DNA of 64,000 nt. It comes from Streptomyces mirabilis (GTDB lineage: Bacteria > Actinomycetota > Actinomycetes > Streptomycetales > Streptomycetaceae). Shown in pieces: positions 1 to 10,600 of this stretch. Where the stretch lies: positions 1,054,001-1,118,000 of the forward strand of contig NZ_CP074102.1 in NCBI RefSeq assembly GCF_018310535.1, given 5' to 3'. The position numbers and the translations under genes are program-made. The notes under the pieces were generated by a model. It saw only the letters and a program-made list of their open reading frames with translations, did not search any database and was not told the DNA's origin. Every line of letters begins with the position of its first letter. The stretch's first letter is position 1.

Positions 1-1
1 G

Positions 2-1270
2 GCGCCCCGGTCCGGCAAGACCACCTCGCTCGCCATCCCGTCCATGCTCGGCGCACCCGGCCCGGTCCTGCTGACGTCGAACAAGGCCGCCGGCGACGCC
101 TTCACCACCGCCTACGAGGCAAGGGCCCAGGCGGGGGCGGTGTGGACCCTGGATCCACAGCAGATCGCGCATGCCGCCCGCGAGATGTGGTGGAACCCTC
201 TCGCCAGCGCGACCACCTTGGACGGGGCGAACCGGCTGGCCGGACACTTCCTCGCAGCCTCGGTGGACGCCTCCCAGCAGGGCGACTTCTGGTCGAAGGC
301 CGGCAGCAACATCTTGTCCCAGCTGCTCCTGGCCGCGGCGCTCGACGAGCGACCCATCACCGACATCATGCAGTGGCTCGCCTTCCCCGCCGACCGCACG
401 CCGCTGGACATCCTGCGCGACCACGACTTCGCCGCCGTCGCCGCTCAGCTCAAGGGCACCGTCGAGGGCCCCCCGGAAACGAGGGACGGCATCTACGAGA
501 CAGCCCGGCAGTACGCCTCCGCACTCCTAAACGCGGAAATCGCCGCGTGGGTGACCCCGCAGAAGGACGTCCCGGAATTCCGGCCGGAGCAGTTCGTCAC
601 GTCCACCGACACGCTGTTCCTGCTCAGCAAGGACGGCGGCGGCGGAGCCTCGGCGCTGATCGCCGCGTGCGCAGACTCGGTGATGCGGGCCGCGACCGCC
701 CAGGCCGAACGTGCCGGCGGGCGCCTGGATCCGCCCATGCTGGCGATCCTCGACGAGGCCGCCAACGTGTGCAAAATCAGCGACTTGCCAGACCTGTACT
801 CCCACCTCGGCAGCCGCGGGATCATCCCGATCACGATCCTGCAGTCCTACCGCCAGGGCCAGAAGGTCTGGGGAGACGCGGGCATGGACGCCATGTGGTC
901 CGCCTCGACCGTCAAGGTGATCGGCAGCGGCATCGACGACCCCGACTTCGCCGACAAGCTCAGCCGCCTGATCGGCGACCACGACGTGGAGACCACGTCC
1001 ACGTCGCACTCGGAGTCCGGCAAGAGCACGTCGGTGTCGATGCGGCAGGAGCGGATCCTGCCCGCTGACGCTGTCCGCGCCCTGCCCAAGGGCACTGCGC
1101 TCTGCTTCGCCACCGGCATGCGTGCCGCCATGCTTGATCTTCGGCCGTGGTACCGGGAGCCCGGCGCGGAGGAACTGTCCGCAGCGTCCGCCCGCGCGTC
1201 GCAGGCGATCACCGCCCGAGCCGTCGCGAAGCACGCGCCGACACAGTCCGACTTCGGGCTGGCCACGTGA
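2..1270 (+). CDS. TraG/TraD/VirD4-like conjugative coupling ATPase (5' truncated by window edge)
   Basis: The reading frame is open from base 2 and opens with a Walker A loop (APRSGKTTSLAIPS), so only the upstream N-terminal part is missing; the first ATG at 44 lies inside the ATPase core and is not the true start. A Walker B strand, MLAILDEAANV, lies near residue 245 of the visible protein, followed by a TraM-recognition-like segment (ILQSYRQGQKVWG). In this family the hexameric ATPase sits at the membrane and feeds DNA into the conjugation channel. The stop overlaps the GTG start of the methyltransferase gene (GTGA), so the two are translationally coupled. N-terminal membrane helices would lie outside the window. 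Family assignment is firm; the type of mobile element (integrative or plasmid) is inferred. Confidence 0.88.
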   Translation, partial: APRSGKTTSLAIPSMLGAPGPVLLTSNKAAGDAFTTAYEARAQAGAVWTLDPQQIAHAAREMWWNPLASATTLDGANRLAGHFLAASVDASQQGDFWSKAGSNILSQLLLAAALDERPITDIMQWLAFPADRTPLDILRDHDFAAVAAQLKGTVEGPPETRDGIYETARQYASALLNAEIAAWVTPQKDVPEFRPEQFVTSTDTLFLLSKDGGGGASALIAACADSVMRAATAQAERAGGRLDPPMLAILDEAANVCKISDLPDLYSHLGSRGIIPITILQSYRQGQKVWGDAGMDAMWSASTVKVIGSGIDDPDFADKLSRLIGDHDVETTSTSHSESGKSTSVSMRQERILPADAVRALPKGTALCFATGMRAAMLDLRPWYREPGAEELSAASARASQAITARAVAKHAPTQSDFGLAT

Positions 1271-2538
1271 TACTCGACCTCTTCGCGGGGCCGGGCGGCT
1301 GGAGCAGGGCGCTGCACGTCCTCGGCGTGCGCGACGTCGGGCTGGAATGGGACGAGTGGGCGTGCAAGACCCGGGCCGCGGCCGGGCAGTTGACCATCCG
1401 CACCGACGTGGCAATGTATCCGACCTGGCCCTTCATCGGCCGCACCCGCGGAGTGATCGCTTCCCCTCCGTGCCAGGCGTGGAGCATGGCCGGCAAACGC
1501 CTCGGCCTGCTCGACCAGCCGCTGGTGCACGCGGCGGTCGAGGACCTGGCCGCCGGACGCGACACCCGCGAACGCCTCCTCGCCGCGTGCCGCGACGAGC
1601 GCTCCCTGCTCGCTGCCGAGCCGATGCGCTATCTGTACGCCCTGAACACGGTCGGCGAGCCCGACTGGGTCGCCATGGAGGAAGTGCCGCACGTCCTGCC
1701 CTTGTGGAAGCAGTACGCGGCCGTCCTGCGCGAGTGGGGGTTCTCCGTCTGGTGCGGGATCCTCAACGCGGCCGACTTCGGCGTCCCGCAGACCAGGAAG
1801 CGGGCGATACTCCTGGCCTCCCGCGTCCGTACGGCGCAGCCTCCTACCCCCACGCACTCCCAACTCGCCGAACCGCAGTCGCTGTTCGGTCCGGGCCGCG
1901 CCCGCTGGATCAGCATGGCCGAGGCCCTGGGATGGGGCGCGACCGACCGGCCCGTCCCCACCGTCTGCGCGGGCGGTGGACCCGGCGGCGGACCCGAACC
2001 GTTCCCCTCGGGCTCCCGCAAGACGCTGTCCGACGCCCGCGAGCGCGGCACCTGGATGCCCCGGCCGGACGGAGTGGTCCTGCAGTCCCGCCGCGAAGGC
2101 GCCGGATGGGCGGCCCGGCACGGCACACGCGAGAACCGAGCCGCCGACGCTCCGGCGCCGACGTTCACCGTTGGGGCGCACCGCTGGTCCTGGTCCCTGC
2201 GCAGCAACAACCAGGCAAACGCCACTGTCCGTCCACTGTCCGAGCCGGCTGGCACGCTGTTCTTCGGGCACCGCGCGAACGAGTGCACTTGGATCGCCGA
2301 GCCCGCCTCACCGCCGGCCATGGATGTCGACGCGCCAGCGGTTCCTGAGCCGATCCGGATCACCGCCCGCGAGGCGGGCATCCTGCAGACCTTCCCCGCC
2401 GACTATCCCTGGGCCGGCAACAAGGGCCAGCAGTTCTCCCAGATAGGCAACGCCGTGCCCCCGCTGCTCGCCGGCCACCTCCTCGCCCCACACCTCGGCG
2501 TCACCCTCGACTCCGACGACTTCACCCTCGCCGCCTGA
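1267..2538 (+). CDS. DNA (cytosine-5-)-methyltransferase
   Basis: About 423 residues starting at the GTG that overlaps the preceding stop. The ordered C5-methyltransferase motifs are visible: motif I DLFAGPGG at the extreme N-terminus, motif IV SPPCQAWS with the catalytic Cys, a motif VI variant MEEVPHV in place of ENV, motif VIII FGVPQTRKRA, and motif X QIGNAVPPLL near the end. The enzyme would transfer methyl from S-adenosylmethionine to cytosine C5. The variable region between motifs VIII and X (about residues 190-360) should hold target recognition. No partner endonuclease is adjacent. With the TraG-like gene upstream and the DnaB-N gene downstream (TGATG overlap), it reads as a solitary methylase of a conjugative element, perhaps protecting it from host restriction. 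That role is inference. Confidence 0.93.
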   Translation: MILDLFAGPGGWSRALHVLGVRDVGLEWDEWACKTRAAAGQLTIRTDVAMYPTWPFIGRTRGVIASPPCQAWSMAGKRLGLLDQPLVHAAVEDLAAGRDTRERLLAACRDERSLLAAEPMRYLYALNTVGEPDWVAMEEVPHVLPLWKQYAAVLREWGFSVWCGILNAADFGVPQTRKRAILLASRVRTAQPPTPTHSQLAEPQSLFGPGRARWISMAEALGWGATDRPVPTVCAGGGPGGGPEPFPSGSRKTLSDARERGTWMPRPDGVVLQSRREGAGWAARHGTRENRAADAPAPTFTVGAHRWSWSLRSNNQANATVRPLSEPAGTLFFGHRANECTWIAEPASPPAMDVDAPAVPEPIRITAREAGILQTFPADYPWAGNKGQQFSQIGNAVPPLLAGHLLAPHLGVTLDSDDFTLAA

Positions 2539-3656
2539 TGCCCCACGCCCCCGAACCCGACGAAGACGACCTCGACGCCATCGCCCCGCCCCAGCCGGTG
2601 TTCCACGTCGAGCAGGCCCTGCTCGGGGCCCTCCTCCTCGACCCGTACCGCCTGGACGACGTGAGCGGCATCGCCGCCGACTCGTTCTCCACCGCCGCGC
2701 ACGCTGCCCTGTACGCCGCGATCACCACCCTGCCACTGCCCGACCCTGCCGAGCACGCAAAGAACACCAAGTGGCTCGACCGCGTGCTCGCCGCGGGACG
2801 CGAGCAGGCTCGCGGGCTGACCGCCTCGTACCTGCACACCCTCGTCCAGGTCTGCCCCTGGCCCCGCCACGCGCCTGCCTACGCGCGGATGGTCGAGGCC
2901 GAACATGCCCGCCGCCGACTGCAGACGGCCGCCGAACGCCTCGTCCAGACCGTCCACGATGTCTCCCTCCCGCACCCCGTCCATGCGGTGCTCGCCGAGG
3001 CCGACGCGCTCGCCGCGGTCGTGGACGACATCGCAGCCCGCTTCCCGCCGCGCGCAGGCGTGGTGCCCCGCACCGCGGCACCATCGCCGCCCGTCGCGCC
3101 CGACTACACGGAGGCGGTCGAGGAGGAGCAGATGCTGCTCGCGACCGCCACCGCCAACCCCGTCGACAGCGAGTACGTCCGGTGGCTGCTCCCCGACGAC
3201 CTCACCCTGCCCTTGCACGCCGGCCTGTGGCAGTGCCTGACCGCCCTGGCGCGCCGCCGCGAGCCCGTCGACCCCGTCACCGTCCTGTGGGAGGCCCAGC
3301 AGCGCGGCTTGCTGGACGACGGAAGCGAACCGGGCGAGGTGCTCCACCTGCTGGCCGAACCGGCCGGTTCCGTGGAGCACTGGGGCGAGCGCGCCCTGCA
3401 GCGCTCCCTCCTGGCCACCGCCGATCGCGCCGGCCGGCGCATCGAGGCGTACGCCGGCGACACGGCGAACACTCCGTTCCAGCTCGTCGTCGGCGCCCGC
3501 CGCTCCCTCGCCGACATCAGCGCCGTCCGCACCCGCTGGCAGCACGCCACCGGAACGGTCCCGACGCCGCGACCGCGGCCGGCGCCCACCACCCGTGCCG
3601 GCCCGCCAACAACGACGGCCGCGTACACCGGCCGCGCCGCGCGAGCAATCCGATAG
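2538..3656 (+). CDS. DnaB-like helicase N-terminal domain protein (two tandem modules)
   Basis: 372 residues; the ATG shares its A with the methyltransferase stop (TGATG). The N-terminal part (VFHVEQALLGALLLDPYR and following) matches the all-helical DnaB N-terminal domain that binds primase and scaffolds the hexamer. A second, weaker copy follows at about residues 195-250 (EEEQMLLATATANPVD, then LHAGLWQCLTALARR). No RecA-type ATPase domain or Walker motif is present, so it is not a helicase itself. Such stand-alone proteins recur in actinobacterial conjugative elements and may divert the host replisome or primase to the element; this role is inference. The last 50 residues are Pro/Arg/Thr-rich and probably disordered. 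Confidence 0.8.
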   Translation: MPHAPEPDEDDLDAIAPPQPVFHVEQALLGALLLDPYRLDDVSGIAADSFSTAAHAALYAAITTLPLPDPAEHAKNTKWLDRVLAAGREQARGLTASYLHTLVQVCPWPRHAPAYARMVEAEHARRRLQTAAERLVQTVHDVSLPHPVHAVLAEADALAAVVDDIAARFPPRAGVVPRTAAPSPPVAPDYTEAVEEEQMLLATATANPVDSEYVRWLLPDDLTLPLHAGLWQCLTALARRREPVDPVTVLWEAQQRGLLDDGSEPGEVLHLLAEPAGSVEHWGERALQRSLLATADRAGRRIEAYAGDTANTPFQLVVGARRSLADISAVRTRWQHATGTVPTPRPRPAPTTRAGPPTTTAAYTGRAARAIR

Positions 3657-3670
3657 CACCCCGCACACGT

Positions 3671-3700
3671 CGGTGGCCGGATCCGAAGGCCCGGCCACCG
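3671..3700. terminator. Hairpin between the DnaB-N gene and the next gene
   Basis: A perfect 10-bp stem (CGGTGGCCGG pairing with CCGGCCACCG) around a 10-nt loop lies in the 66-bp gap after the stop at 3656. There is no T-tract, which is usual for streptomycete terminators. It may end or attenuate transcription before the 3723 gene, which is the first in this strip not coupled by stop/start overlap. Confidence 0.5.
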
Positions 3701-3722
3701 GCAGAAGAGACGACACCCCAAC

Positions 3723-4499
3723 GTGACTCCCCCCATCGACGCCCACGTTCGCCTCGACACCCACCCCTCCCATCCAAGCGCCGTGACTGCCGTCCTGACC
3801 GGCACCCAGGCCCACGTTGCCCACCTGAGTCTGGAGGCAGCCGACTGGACCGTCGTCGCCGCCAACGTCCTGGTCCTGGTCCGCATCGACCACGAGGAGC
3901 CCTACTGGGCCAAGGACGCAGCCGCGCACCTGTCCGCCGACGGCATCACCGTGGAGATCACCCCTCGGCTCCAGGAGGCCATGGACGAGGAATGGACCTG
4001 GGCGAACTATCCGATGTCGTGGTGCACCCGCAGCGAAATCCGCGAGGTATCCAATCAGGCGCAGAAGATCCACGATGAGATCCGCCACGGCCAGCTCCTC
4101 ATCCACGCCCACGCCCACGACGGCCACACCACCGTCGCGGTCGGCACCTACCTCCACCGCAACGGCAAGTCCGTCTACCTCCACGGCGAGGACCACCTGC
4201 GCCAGGTCACCGACACCTTCGACTCACCCGCTGGGGCCATGCTCGCCTTCGAGAAGGTCCACGGCGCCGAGATGCGCCCCGGCCCGGCACCCCTGACCGA
4301 TACCGAACGCGCCGCTGCCGAGGCCCGCGCCCCGCTCTCCCTCACCGCGGTCAAGGCCGAACCGGCCCGTCCGGAGCCGGAGACCGTTCCGGCTTACCTG
4401 GCCGATGCCGGTTACCACGACGCGCTCCTCGACGCGTTCATCGACTCCCACAGCGAATGGGAGAAGTGGCAGGCGTTCCCTATTCAATCGGCGTGTTGA
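3723..4499 (+). pseudogene. 5' part of a DUF317-type conjugative-element gene, split by the trio transposon
   Basis: The reading frame starts at GTG 3723 and runs to a stop at 4499, but only codons up to TGG 4467-4469 (...EWEKW) appear native; the remainder is encoded by the inserted transposon end. The missing C-terminal half lies at 14595-15215 in the same frame and continues as RTWSDETTH and so on. The preserved half (about 249 residues) contains an HAHAHDGHTTVAVGTYLH stretch and a Pro/Glu/Ala-rich linker near residues 200-225; it has no catalytic motif I recognise. The rejoined protein would be about 455 residues with a DUF317-like C-terminus. A truncated product could still be made, but the family's C-terminal domain is lost. 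Confidence 0.75.
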
Positions 4500-4501
4500 A
4501 G
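4474..4501 (+). repeat. Left terminal inverted repeat of the trio transposon
   Basis: Contains CGTTCCCT and, 9 bp further on, GCGTGTTGAAG. Both blocks recur inverted at 14568-14596 with a 10-bp spacer. The repeat sits 20 bp upstream of the first recombinase gene and exactly where the interrupted gene loses homology to its own 3' half. Confidence 0.65.
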
Positions 4502-4522
4502 CCGATCTGACAGGGTGGCGTG

Positions 4523-6100
4523 ATGAGCAAGTGGCGTGTGTTCTGGGTTCCCAAGACGGCGCCGAGCATGTCGCCACACGTGCCCGTGTTGGCGGGGTGG
4601 GCAGACCTGGCGGAGCGCGAAGAGTCGACCGGTATCCGACCCGGTGATCCGATTCTGCTTTCGCCGGACTACCGCGTCGACGAGCTCCTCAGCCTGTACA
4701 CGCGTAGTAGTCCGTTCCGGGGCTACACGAGGGAGACGAAGCGGAACTACATCACGGACGTCTGCCTGTTCCTCAACTTCCTGTGGCTGCACGGGAGGGG
4801 CTGGACTCAGGCGGCGGAGTCGGACGTGGACGACTTCCAGTTCTGGCGACGGACGTCGCCCGACAACCCGGTGCGGGTGGGCGGGAACAAGTGGAATCGT
4901 GAACTGGCCGCGCTGATGAACTTGTACACGTGGGCGACGAAGCCGGGGAACGAGTTCGTGCCGCGCAATCCGGTGCCGATGCATCAGGTGATGGGCCGTC
5001 ATGGGCAGCTCGTCGCGGTGCCGGATGGGAAGGCGAAGGATGCCCGGGGCAGCAACGTTCACTGGCTGACGCCTCGGACGTTCCGGCTCTGGGTGGATGT
5101 GGGGCTGCGCGGGTACGGCGCTGATGGGCTGCCCGCGCCGGGCTGGGTGGGCCGGCTGGAGGACCGCAACGTTGCATTTGTGCGCTTGCTGGCCTCTTCG
5201 GGAGTGCGGCGGTTGGAGAGTGCCTCGCTGTTGACGTTCGAGGTGCCGTCACTGCGCCTGGAGGGCGGCCGTTACTACACGGGGCGGCTGGCGTCGGCGG
5301 TCACTCGTTCCAAGAAGGCCCGTACCTACTACGTCGAGGCCGGTGTGGTGGGTGACATCGAGAGCTACGTTGAGTCCTCGCGTGCCGAGGTCATCCGCAG
5401 GGCCCAGGTCCGGGGCCGGTACGACGGTGTGCGGGATATGCGCCTGGTCACCAGGGTGAGCCGGGGGCCGAAGCCGACGGTGTACTGGTGCGACCGCCAG
5501 GGCGTCACGGGCCGCGTCGCGCTGACGGAGGCTGTCGCGGACGAGCGGATGACGTGGTATGCCGAAGGCCCTGCAGGGCCGGAGCCGTTGTGGCTGTGGC
5601 TGAACGAGATGGGTCTGCCGTTCCAGCCGCATTCGTGGAACAACGTCTTCACGGCGGCGAACAGGCGGTGCCGGGCGGTGCTGGATCCGGAGCCGGAGCG
5701 GAGGCTGGACCCGCACCGCAGCCTGGCGCCGTATGCGACTCCGCATTCCTGCCGGCACAGTTTCGCCCTCTACATGCTGGTGATCCTGCACCATTTGATG
5801 GACCGGCGGTTCGGTCTGACCCCCGAGGAGCGGCGGGACTACCGGCTGCTGTACGGGGATCCGTGGCGGATGGTGCAGGACCTGTTGGGCCATGCATTCC
5901 TTGAGACGACCCGCGAGCGGTATCTGGCCCCGGTCGCCGACCTTCAGCTGCGGTCGTTGTTGGCTACCACGCCCCCCTTCCACGACGGTGGGCGGCCGGC
6001 ACGGGAGATGGATGAGGTGTTCGCGCGCCTGGCGCGTGAAGCCGAGGGCATCCAGGACATCGAGGACAAGCTGCAGGTCACACCGCAAGAGGCGGTATGA
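4523..6100 (+). CDS. Tyrosine recombinase 1 of transposition trio (TnpA-like)
   Basis: About 525 residues; GTG 4520 and ATG 4523 are both possible starts. A SAM-like core-binding region at about residues 70-140 precedes a C-terminal catalytic domain with the integrase signature: Arg I in SSGVRRLESASLL, the HxxR box in TPHSCRHSF, then LLGHAFLETTRERYL carrying the GH and the nucleophilic Tyr. The protein is expected to cleave and rejoin the element ends with the next two recombinases. Its stop overlaps the ATG of the second recombinase (ATGA), which indicates coupled translation and fixed stoichiometry. It is longer than Tn554 TnpA (about 360 residues). Confidence 0.85.
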   Translation: MSKWRVFWVPKTAPSMSPHVPVLAGWADLAEREESTGIRPGDPILLSPDYRVDELLSLYTRSSPFRGYTRETKRNYITDVCLFLNFLWLHGRGWTQAAESDVDDFQFWRRTSPDNPVRVGGNKWNRELAALMNLYTWATKPGNEFVPRNPVPMHQVMGRHGQLVAVPDGKAKDARGSNVHWLTPRTFRLWVDVGLRGYGADGLPAPGWVGRLEDRNVAFVRLLASSGVRRLESASLLTFEVPSLRLEGGRYYTGRLASAVTRSKKARTYYVEAGVVGDIESYVESSRAEVIRRAQVRGRYDGVRDMRLVTRVSRGPKPTVYWCDRQGVTGRVALTEAVADERMTWYAEGPAGPEPLWLWLNEMGLPFQPHSWNNVFTAANRRCRAVLDPEPERRLDPHRSLAPYATPHSCRHSFALYMLVILHHLMDRRFGLTPEERRDYRLLYGDPWRMVQDLLGHAFLETTRERYLAPVADLQLRSLLATTPPFHDGGRPAREMDEVFARLAREAEGIQDIEDKLQVTPQEAV

Positions 6101-7847
6101 GCCGGCGTGGGCGCACGGCGCCGCTGCCGTCAACGCCAGTGCGTAGGCCACCGGTTGTGGTGGGTGACGGGCTCGTCGTCGAGCACCGCGATCGGGCGGG
6201 GGCCGTCGCGGTCTACGACTTCCGTGCTCTGCCCGTCGATGATGCCCTGCGCCGGTCGTTGGCCCGGCTGTTCGCCGCGCGGTGCGTGCCGAGCCGGTGG
6301 ACCTCGCACCACAGCAGCAGGTATTTCTGGCTTCCCTTACAGGCGTTCACCGCGTACCTCGCCGCGCTGGACGCACCGGTTGCCGACCTCGACCAGCTGA
6401 CGGCGGGGGTGTGGAAGCAGTGGAGGCTCAGCCGGCCGAACACTGTGTTCGGCTACCGCCATATCACCACGGTGCGGGGGCTGCTGCTGGACGATCCGCG
6501 ACTGTCAGCGGCGACACGTGAAGCTCTTTCCCAACGTGTCCTGGCGCCCAAGGCGAAGGAAGTCTCCTTCCATGGTGCCGAGTTCGACGCGATCGTCACG
6601 ACGGCGCGGCGGATGTTCCGCACCGCGTATCTGCGGATCACGGACAACGCTCGCCACCTTGCCCAATGGCAGTCGGGGGCGTTCGCTCGCGGCAGCGAGG
6701 CGTGGCTGCTGGGTGAGGCACTGGACTGTCTGGCGCGGACCGGTGAGGCACCCCACGACACCAGGGTTCGCCAGCGCGGCAGGGTTCTCGCCCGTTATAT
6801 ACGGGTGCTGGGCGGGGAACGGCCCGAGCATACGTGGCAGCGGCTGTTTTTGACCCGGATGGAGACGGTCGCGCTGGGGGTACTGCTGCTGGCCGAGCAC
6901 GGCTGGAACCTGTCGGTGATCAACCGTCTGAAGGTGCCACGGGCGGCTCCGGACGCCGACCGCGACGGCCCGCGGATCTACCGGGTCGAGCTGGAGAAGC
7001 ACAAGCGCGGCATGGGGCGGTATTTCGAGACCCGCAACCTCACCGACGACGGAGCCGCCTCCCCGGGCCGGCTCATCACGCAGGCTCTGGAGGCCACCGT
7101 GTTCGCCCGTGCCGCTGTCCACACCCTGAGTCCCGGCACGGACCGATTCCTGATCTGGCGCTCCGCCAGGGCCCCGCTGGACGGCTATCCGCAGGACGAG
7201 GCGAGCCGGAAGTCGGGCATCGGAGTGTTCGGGTTCGGTGTCTCCGGCTGTACGGCCAAGACCTGGGCAACCCAACAGGGCTTCTCCTCCTCACCGTTCC
7301 GGAGGGGCCGGCGGACGGTGAACACGCTGCACCGACGCGAGCCCGGACAGAACAGCCGGGCCACCCACGACCGCGTCTACGCGCTGACCGATCCCCAGGT
7401 CCGCCGGGCTGCGATCCCGGTCATCGCCGAGGCGGCCGAGGCCGTTGTGGCCAAGGCCCGCGAAACCGTGTTCGCCGCCGAACTGCGCCAAAGAGCCGAT
7501 CCGGCCGATCAGCCGACAGCAACCGCCGACTGCCATGACTACGACAACAGCCCCTATCCCGGCCCCGACGGGGGCTGCGAAGCATCGTTCCTGATGTGTC
7601 TGGCGTGCACCAACGCCCGGATCCACCCCGCACACCACAGCCGCCTGGCCCATCTCCATCACGCACTGGACAACCTGCGCACCGTCATGGACCCAAGCCG
7701 GTGGCAGAGCGACTGGGGCGACGCGCACGCCCGACTGGAGCACCTCAAGGGCCTGCTCGGCGCCGCGGTGTGGACCCGCGCCCTGGCCGAAGTCACCGAC
7801 ACCGACCGCGACCTCATCGCCCTGCTGCTCAACGGAGACCTCGACCA

Positions 7848-7851
<4 letters not shown>
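6097..7851 (+). CDS. Tyrosine recombinase 2 of transposition trio
   Basis: 584 residues, coupled to its neighbours by ATGA and GTGA overlaps. The N-terminal half resembles a core-binding domain (WRLSRPNTVFGYRHITT around residue 110). The C-terminal half is a diverged catalytic domain: TRMETVALGVLLLAEHGWN probably carries Arg I, and LHRREPGQNSRATHDRVYAL probably carries the HxxR and Tyr elements. A Cys-containing tail follows (ADCHDYDNSPYPGPDGGCEA, then FLMCLACTNARIH), which could bind zinc. The middle member of such trios is typically the least canonical. The role in transposition is inferred from gene order and overlaps. Confidence 0.75.
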
Positions 7852-10354
<2,503 letters not shown>

Positions 10355-10543
10355 GCGCGGCCCAATGAGCGTGATGCAACTTGAAAGCCGCTGGTCATCT
10401 GGGCTGGTGTGAGGCTGCGACCGGATGCTCGGGCTGGTCACGGCCGGATGCCTTCAGCGAAGATCATCCGTCAGTAGCCGATCCTCGGTGTTCGTCAGCA
10501 CGAGCAGGACTCGCAGCAATGAGCTCGCGATCCAGGCCGCCCT

Positions 10544-10597
10544 GAACGACGACGGCTCGGACAGGCTGCGGTCAGCCGGTCCGAGCCGTCGTCGTTC
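10544..10597 (-). terminator. Strong hairpin terminator of the ABC transporter operon
   Basis: A perfect 19-bp inverted repeat (10544-10562 against 10579-10597) encloses a 16-nt loop and begins 4 nt after the permease stop on the minus strand. No U-tract follows. Between the trio genes (end 10354) and this hairpin I see no gene. The stem may act in both directions and separate the convergent recombinase and transporter operons. Confidence 0.8.
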
Positions 10598-10600
10598 CTG

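Noticed and set aside
847..2271. Minus-strand frame of 474 codons across the methyltransferase
   Set aside because: The plus strand carries ordered C5-methyltransferase motifs; the antisense translation is Arg/Gly/Ala-rich with no domain.
2403..4196. Long open frame on the minus strand opposite the DnaB-N and 3723 genes
   Set aside because: Typical antisense frame of high-GC DNA: Val/Gly/Asp-rich low-complexity translation, no motifs, no ribosome site, fully opposite well-supported coupled genes.
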